This document shows positions 57,802 through 64,000 of a stretch of DNA of 64,000 nucleotides, one piece after another (positions within the stretch are counted from its first letter, which is position 1; every line of letters begins with the position of its first letter). A program made the translations under genes and the position numbers. The notes below the pieces were generated by a model. It had not been told where the DNA came from and searched no databases. It saw nothing but the letters and a program-made list of their open reading frames with translations. Source of the stretch: Bacillus solitudinis (GTDB lineage: Bacteria > Bacillota > Bacilli > Bacillales > Bacillaceae_D); NCBI RefSeq assembly GCF_002797395.1, contig NZ_KZ454943.1:1285768-1349767 (forward strand), read 5' to 3'.

Positions 57802-59058
57802 TTGGACAGTATACCCTCGATTATGTTACTAGGAGCACTGTTATTATTTTCTGGCTATTTTTCTGCGTCTGAAACCGCGTTGACAAGTGCGAATAAGCTA
57901 AGATTACGTAACCTAGCTGAAAACAATAATCTAAAAGCACAGCGTTCTTTGAAGTTGATTGAAAATTATGACCAAACGTTATCAACCATTTTAATTGGAA
58001 ATAATATTGTTAACATCGCGATGGCGACAATTGCCACCACGATTGCAACGGTCATGTTTGGAAGTCAGGGAAGTACACTCGTGATTACCACTATCGTTAT
58101 CACTGCTTTAGTCCTTGTTTTCGGTGAAATTTTACCAAAGTCTTTAGCTAAACAGTATGCAGAGAAATATTTACTTAATACTTCCGCTTCTTTAATGATA
58201 ATCTTAAAACTCTTTTCCCCGGTTACGTGGCTTTTCGTTCAATTAAAAGTTAGTCTTAACAAGCTGACAGGTTCGAAAACAGATGAGCCAACAGTTACCG
58301 ATGATGATGTGAAAGCATTAGTGGAAATAGGAGAAGAGGAAGGGACATTTCTCTCGAATGAAAAAGAATTACTGCAAAACGCGCTCGAATTCGATGATAT
58401 TGTCGTACGTGATATTCTAACACCGCGACCTGACGTTATCGCCGTATCAGTGGACACATCGATTGAAGATATTAAAGATACGTTTATTCACGAGAAGTAT
58501 TCACGTCTCCCCGTTTACGAGGGAACGATTGATAATATCGTCGGAATCATTTCGCACCGTGACTTTTTTGCCCATTATGTATTCGAAAAAGAATTCTCAT
58601 TAGAATTAATTATGCGTAAACCTCATTTTGTTATTGGATCAGTAAAGATATCTTCCCTACTAAAGGAGTTACAGAAGAGTCAAGTTCACTTAGCGATTGT
58701 TCTCGATGAATACGGTGGGATTTTAGGGATTGTATCAATGGAAGATATTATCGAGGAAATTGTCGGCGACATTTGGGATGAGCATGATGAAAATGAAGTG
58801 ATAATTGAGCATATCAATCAAGAAAAGCTTCGAGTCAATGGTCGCTGTCCTATTGAAGACTTTAGTGAGCTTGTAAATATTGACCTTCCTGAAACCTCTT
58901 CGGTAACGTTGAACGGATGGATTTCGGATACGTTAGGCTACCTCCCTAAAAAAGGAGAAACCATTGACTTTGAGTCGTTTCAAATATCGATAGAAGATGT
59001 CCGAAATCGTCGTATCCAAAGAGTTATCGTTCAACTGCATCACATTCAAACTGCATAA
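57802..59058 (+). CDS. CNNM/CorC-type membrane transporter with CBS domains (hemolysin family)
   Basis: A 418-residue protein. Residues 1-175 are a DUF21 (CNNM) membrane domain with FSGYFSASETALTSANKLRLR and FGEILPKSLAKQYAEKY. Two CBS domains follow (about 195-320; TPRPDVIAVSVD, LDEYGGILGIVSMEDIIEEIVGDI), then a CorC_HlyC domain. Relatives in B. subtilis export magnesium. The start is TTG 57802 with AGGAGAG upstream at a longish 12 nt; no better start exists. Preceded by a long leader. Confidence 0.92.
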   Translation: MDSIPSIMLLGALLLFSGYFSASETALTSANKLRLRNLAENNNLKAQRSLKLIENYDQTLSTILIGNNIVNIAMATIATTIATVMFGSQGSTLVITTIVITALVLVFGEILPKSLAKQYAEKYLLNTSASLMIILKLFSPVTWLFVQLKVSLNKLTGSKTDEPTVTDDDVKALVEIGEEEGTFLSNEKELLQNALEFDDIVVRDILTPRPDVIAVSVDTSIEDIKDTFIHEKYSRLPVYEGTIDNIVGIISHRDFFAHYVFEKEFSLELIMRKPHFVIGSVKISSLLKELQKSQVHLAIVLDEYGGILGIVSMEDIIEEIVGDIWDEHDENEVIIEHINQEKLRVNGRCPIEDFSELVNIDLPETSSVTLNGWISDTLGYLPKKGETIDFESFQISIEDVRNRRIQRVIVQLHHIQTA

Positions 59059-59085
59059 AAAATTGCGCAGCGCCTCTTAACAGTA

Positions 59086-59114
59086 AAACCCTCTGTCCAA
59101 AGAACAGAGGGTTT
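59086..59114 (+). terminator. Terminator after the CNNM/CorC-type gene
   Basis: AAACCCTCTGT and ACAGAGGGTTT, perfect 11-bp stem, seven-base loop, then ATTTATAATT. Also fits as terminator of the small minus-strand gene at 59123. Confidence 0.85.
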
Positions 59115-59122
59115 ATTTATAA

Positions 59123-59251
59123 TTATGCTGGGAAAAATTCCATCCCTAATCCATAATGAGCAATTAAAAAAATGATAATCATCATAGCGATCCCTACACC
59201 TAAACCAATAAGGGACTCCTTTATTTCAGAACTTGATGATTGTTTTTCCAT
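59123..59251 (-). CDS. 42-residue single-helix membrane protein
   Basis: A short frame MEKQSSSSEIKESLIGLGVG... ending ...GMEFFPA. It has a polar N terminus and one hydrophobic helix (GLGVGIAMMIIIFLIAHYGLG). GAAGGAGGTAACCCG before the ATG is one of the best ribosome sites in the window, and a terminator follows the stop. I recognise no family. Too short for standard ORF cut-offs. Confidence 0.7.
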   Translation of the reverse strand: MEKQSSSSEIKESLIGLGVGIAMMIIIFLIAHYGLGMEFFPA

Positions 59252-59277
59252 CGGGTTACCTCCTTCGAATGTAATGC

Positions 59278-59595
59278 CTATACTCGAAGAGACCCTTGGA
59301 TGACATTGCCCCTTTTTATAGACATGAGATTAAAAAGGGATTTTCGTTTCGATTCTATGCTTTCGGAACTTTCTTTTTGCGGGGCAATTTGTAAAACGAA
59401 TGGTTCGTAAAAAAGCAAACTCTCCCCCTTGTTCTTCATATCTTCGCTTGAAGAGAAGGAACTATACGGAAGTGAAAGCTGATCTGTGTCCATATGAATG
59501 AAAGCTATATTCTCCGTAACAGACACTTCATCAACCCATGTCTGTCCCGAAAGAATTGTCAACAACATAAATACCACTAATATCACTCTCGTCAC
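59278..59595 (-). CDS. Small exported protein, function unknown
   Basis: A 105-residue protein with a signal peptide-like start (TRVILVVFMLLTILSGQTW) and a mostly polar body with several serines and lysines. I recognise no family. The start is GTG 59595 behind AGAGGGGGATTTCA. The downstream 42-residue gene follows after 26 nt on the same strand, perhaps cotranscribed. Confidence 0.55.
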   Translation of the reverse strand: MTRVILVVFMLLTILSGQTWVDEVSVTENIAFIHMDTDQLSLPYSSFSSSEDMKNKGESLLFYEPFVLQIAPQKESSESIESKRKSLFNLMSIKRGNVIQGSLRV

Positions 59596-59700
59596 TGAAA
59601 TCCCCCCTCTACCTATAGTTCCATTAGTTGATTTATTATATCGTTTTTTTCGATGAATAGATAGTTTAAAATAATGATGATAACAAAACTCCCCCTAAGG

Positions 59701-59755
59701 CTGAAGAGGCCACTGAAAAAGGTGAAAATCGTACCTTTTTCAGTGGCCTCTTCAG
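59701..59755. terminator. Perfect 23-bp hairpin after the orphan binding-protein gene
   Basis: CTGAAGAGGCCACTGAAAAA... pairs perfectly over 23 bp with a nine-base loop (59724-59732). It overlaps the stop codon of the binding-protein gene and belongs to the AAAAAGGT/ACCTTTTT hairpin family. No T-run follows on the minus strand. Confidence 0.75.
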
Positions 59756-61044
59756 TCGTATGAATTTAATAAGACTCGTTTATCTAATCGGATCCTTTCG
59801 TTTACTCGCTCTTCAATTTCCACCAATCGTTGTTGATTAAGGGACGCTCCCATTATAATTTTATAGATGGTTAATTCCCAAATTTCATCGGCATAGTGAT
59901 CGAAAGGTGTAGGCTGCCCTAACATTTTTTCGCTTATTAAATCCCAGTATAAAGCATTCGAGTTTTGTCCTCCCAGAAACTCCGGGTCTCCCCCCCATGT
60001 ATACTGATAGACTAACCTATCCACAGCCATTTCAATAAATGCCCATGCCAACTCCTTCTCCTTACTATACGAAGAAATCGCGAGAGCTTGCCCTGTATCC
60101 TTATCTATTCCTTTCAACCCAAAGGGCATTGTTGTTACCCGCCAGCTTCCTGCTTGTTCAGGAAGCCATCCGCTCAAAAGATCCTCTCCATATGAAGGCA
60201 GGTGCACCATCGCAAGCTCTCCACTCCGAAGAGCATCCTGTCCTTGCTCACCCCAAATATTTTTGTTTAAATGCAAATTGTTTTGATAAACTGACTCTGC
60301 TACCTCTAACACAACTTGATACTCACTACCATACCCCAATTTATAGTTAAGGTTTTTATCAAAATAGTTAACTGTATTTTTCAAACTAAATAGTAGATTT
60401 TGAGCATCCTCTAAGAGAAAGTGGCCTTTCCCTTTTAAGTCTATTTGCATGTTCATCCAATTATCAGCATCCTCCATATAGGCAGCAAGTTCATCAGGTT
60501 CGCTAGGATATCCTTCTTTTTCTAAAATATCAGCCCGGTAGTAAGTAACATTTGGAAAGACCCACGTTGGGATTGCAAACAGATTCTCTTCCTTAAACGA
60601 ATAGTAATTATTTAATAAACCCTCTGGTAGTTTTTCAAATACCTTGGAGGTTCGGTACGGGTCTTCTGATAAATTCTCTAACCCATCGATCCCTGAAAAA
60701 TGACCTAGATGTCTGTTATAAAGCACAAAAATATCAGGGGTCTCTTTATCAATAATACTCTGTAAATACTTTTCAACTATCTCGTCTTTGTCAATCTCAA
60801 CAATATCCACATGAACTTCTGGATATTTGCCTTGAAATGTATCGATTACATCTTGAAACTCATTTTCCCGAGTCCAAATTGTTAACGTCTTTTTTTCTAA
60901 GTTTTGTTCAGGCTTAATTACTTCTTCTATTGTTTGGCCTAGTTCGTAATCTTCCCATACAAACGGAGAAGGCTTTTCGTGCTGACACCCAATTAGAACT
61001 AAAACGAGCATCAGCGTAACTGCTAGTATTTTATACACACTCAC
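59752..61044 (-). CDS. Orphan extracellular solute-binding lipoprotein linked to a diguanylate cyclase
   Basis: A 430-residue family-1 binding protein (LTIWTRENEFQDVIDTFQGKYPEVHVDIVEID, then ETPDIFVLYNRHL). The signal peptide ends in LVLVLIGC, the lipid anchor. No permease or ATPase is near; the gene starts 14 nt after the GGDEF gene on the same strand. I infer that it detects a sugar-like ligand for the membrane cyclase rather than for transport. GTG start behind GGGGAGGGGTTGTA. Confidence 0.85.
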   Translation of the reverse strand: MSVYKILAVTLMLVLVLIGCQHEKPSPFVWEDYELGQTIEEVIKPEQNLEKKTLTIWTRENEFQDVIDTFQGKYPEVHVDIVEIDKDEIVEKYLQSIIDKETPDIFVLYNRHLGHFSGIDGLENLSEDPYRTSKVFEKLPEGLLNNYYSFKEENLFAIPTWVFPNVTYYRADILEKEGYPSEPDELAAYMEDADNWMNMQIDLKGKGHFLLEDAQNLLFSLKNTVNYFDKNLNYKLGYGSEYQVVLEVAESVYQNNLHLNKNIWGEQGQDALRSGELAMVHLPSYGEDLLSGWLPEQAGSWRVTTMPFGLKGIDKDTGQALAISSYSKEKELAWAFIEMAVDRLVYQYTWGGDPEFLGGQNSNALYWDLISEKMLGQPTPFDHYADEIWELTIYKIIMGASLNQQRLVEIEERVNERIRLDKRVLLNSYD

Positions 61045-61058
61045 TACAACCCCTCCCC

Positions 61059-62909
61059 TTACCTGTTAGTGAAAGTTACGTTGTCTTTACCGGACTCCTT
61101 TGTCTTGTACATTGCGTTATCTGCCTTATTTAGGATTGTTTCTATATCTTCCCCGTCAACCGGATAACGACTAACGCCAATACTAGCTGAGATTGTAAAT
61201 GATTCTTCAAATATACTAATTGGTTCTCTCATTATCTTTAAGATTTCTTGACAATAGGCTTCAATTTCTCTCGAAAATGTATCTTCAATTGTGACAACAA
61301 ACTCATCCCCACCTATTCGATATGCATTTACTCGTTTATTCCCTTCAATTACCCCTTGTAGCCGTTTAGCTACTTTTTGAAGCAGTAGATCGCCACCATT
61401 ATGACCAATGGTATCATTTACTTGTTTAAACTTATCTAAATCAATAAATGCCACTGCAAAAACCTGATGACGAGTAGATGAATGGACGAATAACCGGTCC
61501 ATATTTAGTTGAAAGGCGTAACGATTAGGAAGCTGCGTGAGTTCATCATAATGTGCTTTTCTGTATAAAAGCTCCTCAGAAACTTGTAATCGTTCCGTTT
61601 TTTCTAATAGAAGATTGTTTCTTTCGATAGCTTCTAGAAACATTTCCTTAAGTTTCACTGCAGCCTGCTCAAAATTTTGTCCAAGCGCATCAAACTCATA
61701 AATTTGGCTTCCTGTCCATTTAAAATCTTCCAAACTATTCATACGTTTTGGAAGATCCGAAGTAACCTTTGTTAGATGAAATAGAGATTTAGATAATATT
61801 CGCTTTGACATAAAAGCAAAACCATTTGCTAATATAAACAATAGCAATATACTTTTAAAGTAAAGAGCTATCGTATTAGCGCTTAAAAGCAATTCATCCG
61901 CTAAAGGCATGAGAATAAAAAACTGAAGGTTTGAACTATCTAAAGTCAAAACTGTAAAATAGTATCCTTCCAACCAGTCTGTCATCAACAACCCTCTTGA
62001 TCCGCTCGGTTTCCACATACTAATTTCAGCATTTACATTATTCACATAGCCATCCTCAAGGAGAGTAAAATAATTCATCGCAGTATCGTCACTTGAGATG
62101 AATATTTGATGCTCCTCATCTAAAGCGTAAATTTCTACTGAACTTTGATTAGTTAAATTAATGAACATCTCTTTTATATGTGCTTTTTGAACGACAGAGC
62201 CTAATTGTAAACCTTGAATTTCAAATTGGTCCATACTATCAATTCTTTCTTCTAAACGTTCCCTCACTGTCTCAATTTCTTCTGTGAATTTTATTAGAAC
62301 TTTTTCCTTCTCATACCACCCGTTTAAAACCGTCAAAACCAACATAGGCACGACTGCCACAGCGACAATTAAATGAGTAATTAAACGTCCAAAGAAAATC
62401 GGTTCTTTATTTGGAATAATCTGTCCGACAATTGGTATTCGCGGTAAGTAATCCGCTAATATATCTGCTAACAATGCACAAGTTAGTATAGCCACACATA
62501 CCTGAAAAAAGATTAAGTCTGAGAAGACTGCCTCCATAGAAGATTGGTTAAACCAAACCACTAAATGATGAAGCGGCCAATAAACCACTATTAATACAAC
62601 AGCCCAAAAAAAGAGATTTCTCCCTTTCCAACAATATAATCCTCCGATAAAAAGAACAACTATTAAGTTAAGCCAAACATAAATTGCTTCCCCCAGGACA
62701 AAAAAGCTGAGCAGATTTATAAGAACGGTTGCTACCATTGCTTGCTTAAAACCAAAAAGACGGATGATGGCCAAGTAAAACACTGCCGTGAAAACTATTG
62801 TATTATCAAATAATGTAGGTAATTTATAATACTGAGCGGCCACCCCACAAATAATTAAGACGAACCACAAAACCTTATTCCCTATAAATATTGATTGTTT
62901 ATGGTTCAT
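61059..62909 (-). CDS. Membrane diguanylate cyclase (GGDEF)
   Basis: A 616-residue protein. Residues about 1-150 hold five or six membrane helices; a further helix (about 172-192) leads into an extracellular sensor of about 150 residues, closed by a last helix near 345. A HAMP-like linker and a coiled segment precede the GGDEF domain (about 445-615), with active-site YRIGGDEFVV. It makes c-di-GMP from two GTP. The RxxD inhibitory site five residues before GGDEF is replaced by other residues (NKRVNAYRI). AAGGAGG six nt before ATG 62909. Confidence 0.93.
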   Translation of the reverse strand: MNHKQSIFIGNKVLWFVLIICGVAAQYYKLPTLFDNTIVFTAVFYLAIIRLFGFKQAMVATVLINLLSFFVLGEAIYVWLNLIVVLFIGGLYCWKGRNLFFWAVVLIVVYWPLHHLVVWFNQSSMEAVFSDLIFFQVCVAILTCALLADILADYLPRIPIVGQIIPNKEPIFFGRLITHLIVAVAVVPMLVLTVLNGWYEKEKVLIKFTEEIETVRERLEERIDSMDQFEIQGLQLGSVVQKAHIKEMFINLTNQSSVEIYALDEEHQIFISSDDTAMNYFTLLEDGYVNNVNAEISMWKPSGSRGLLMTDWLEGYYFTVLTLDSSNLQFFILMPLADELLLSANTIALYFKSILLLFILANGFAFMSKRILSKSLFHLTKVTSDLPKRMNSLEDFKWTGSQIYEFDALGQNFEQAAVKLKEMFLEAIERNNLLLEKTERLQVSEELLYRKAHYDELTQLPNRYAFQLNMDRLFVHSSTRHQVFAVAFIDLDKFKQVNDTIGHNGGDLLLQKVAKRLQGVIEGNKRVNAYRIGGDEFVVTIEDTFSREIEAYCQEILKIMREPISIFEESFTISASIGVSRYPVDGEDIETILNKADNAMYKTKESGKDNVTFTNR

Positions 62910-62969
62910 CTCTATCCTCCTTAACAAAACAAACTATTATACCGCAACTTTATACCTATTGTAATTCAA

Positions 62970-62995
62970 AATAAAAAGCCATTCCAGAGAATAGC
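62970..62995 (-). terminator. Terminator between c-di-GMP riboswitch and cyclase gene
   Basis: On the minus strand GCTATTC-TCTG-GAATGGC (one G-U) is followed by TTTTTATTTT. It lies about 20 nt past the riboswitch and 60 nt before the cyclase ATG, which is the layout of a transcription-controlling riboswitch. Confidence 0.85.
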
Positions 62996-63011
62996 AAATA
63001 AAACACCTTAT

Positions 63012-63097
63012 CTCTTGGTAACTGGCTGACCTATCACAGTGTGACTTAGCCCCTAAAGCTTTGCGTCCTAAGGTTTCCCTAAGTTTGCCTTTTTCAG
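63012..63097 (-). promoter_or_regulatory. Cyclic di-GMP-I (GEMM-I) riboswitch
   Basis: The minus strand shows the conserved blocks in order: AAGGCAAAC, a short stem closed by a GAAA tetraloop, GGACGCAAAGC, GGGGCTAAG, a small hairpin, AGGTCAGCCAG and TTACC. The block GGACGCAAAGC is the hallmark of GEMM-I. It lies upstream of the diguanylate cyclase gene and is followed by an intrinsic terminator, so c-di-GMP should control synthesis of its own cyclase and of the linked binding protein. ON or OFF cannot be read from sequence alone. Confidence 0.9.
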
Positions 63098-63190
63098 TTA
63101 AATTAACTATAGCATGTTCCACCATTTGAGGAAATAAAAAAGCGAAACTAGTGCTAGAAAATAGTGTATAAATCCCAACATTCACACGAA

Positions 63191-63235
63191 AAACTCTAAA
63201 AACCACAGGCATTGCCCTGCAGTTTAGAGAGTTGT
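63191..63235 (-). terminator. Terminator after the P450 gene
   Basis: On the minus strand AACTCTCTAAAC...GTTTTTAGAG forms a long hairpin with an inner GCAGGGC/GCCTGT-type stem, followed by TTTTTCG. It isolates the P450 gene from the riboswitch unit. Confidence 0.8.
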
Positions 63236-63248
63236 TCATTTCATTAAT

Positions 63249-64000
<752 letters not shown>

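Noticed and set aside
62937-63239. Open frame of 100 codons on the minus strand
   Set aside because: It runs over the c-di-GMP riboswitch and terminator, has no ribosome site and no recognisable protein pattern.

Overview
The window looks like a chromosomal segment of a spore-forming member of the Bacillaceae. It is AT-rich, uses ATG, GTG and TTG starts behind strong GGAGG-type ribosome sites, and carries sporulation genes (YutH, YutC, YunB, CotF-like coat proteins, a Spo0E-like phosphatase). Its backbone follows the gene order I recall from Bacillus subtilis: pepA-yuiD-yuiC-yuiB-yumB-yumC-yutM-dapF-yuzB-yutJ-yuzD-yutI-thrB-thrC-hom-yutH-yutG-yutF-yutE-yutD-yutC-lipA-lytH-yunB-yunC-yunD-yunF-sufBUSDC-yurZ-metQPN-yusG-gcvH-yusI. 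An NhaC-type Na+/H+ antiporter fits, but does not prove, a salt-loving or alkaliphilic lifestyle.

Layout. 1-2.5 kb: a TRAP transporter (dctQ-dctM-dctP, the last cut by the edge). 2.7-9.4 kb: aminopeptidase, small membrane proteins, NDH-2-like dehydrogenase, flavodoxin/ferredoxin reductase and an A-type Fe-S carrier. 9.5-16.3 kb: Spo0E-like protein, a lone aminofutalosine synthase (mqnE), dapF, an in-frame TetR-YutJ fusion, an AEC transporter, YuzD and the NifU-like YutI. 16.6-20.2 kb: hom-thrC-thrB. 20.5-30.6 kb: the yut/yun block, including an HTH regulator with a SufR-like cysteine pattern, lipoyl synthase, LytH and the antiporter. 30.7-32.0 kb: thyA-dfrA.

32.2-41.0 kb is an accessory catabolic island inserted between yunB and yunC. 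One arm, on the minus strand, is sugar-phosphate isomerase/epimerase, Gfo/Idh/MocA dehydrogenase and an ABC importer (binding protein and two permeases, no ATPase). The other arm, on the plus strand, is cupin, a UPF0261/Tm-1-like protein and a PEP-hydrolase-like TIM barrel. An XRE-cupin regulator lies between them. A 15-bp palindrome TTCAAC-N3-GTTGAA sits inside the -35/-10 spacer of both arm promoters, and a weaker copy lies before the regulator gene. I read this as a locally controlled, uncharacterised carbohydrate or sugar-acid pathway and as the best candidate for an undescribed system here.

41-59 kb: HD-GYP phosphodiesterase, yunC, yunD, yunF, the sufCDSUB operon, metNPQ, glycine-cleavage H protein, coat proteins, YjbQ, and a CNNM/CorC-type transporter behind a long structured leader. 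59-63 kb: a membrane GGDEF diguanylate cyclase with a linked orphan solute-binding lipoprotein, preceded by a clear c-di-GMP-I (GEMM-I) riboswitch and an intrinsic terminator. The cyclase lacks the usual RxxD inhibitory site, so control may occur at the RNA level. The right edge holds a CYP152-type P450 peroxygenase cut at its N terminus.

Dispersed hairpins sharing an AAAAAGG/CCTTTTT core, and a tandem 40-bp repeat cassette downstream of yusG, are the main non-coding oddities. No tRNA, rRNA, insertion sequence or CRISPR array was seen.
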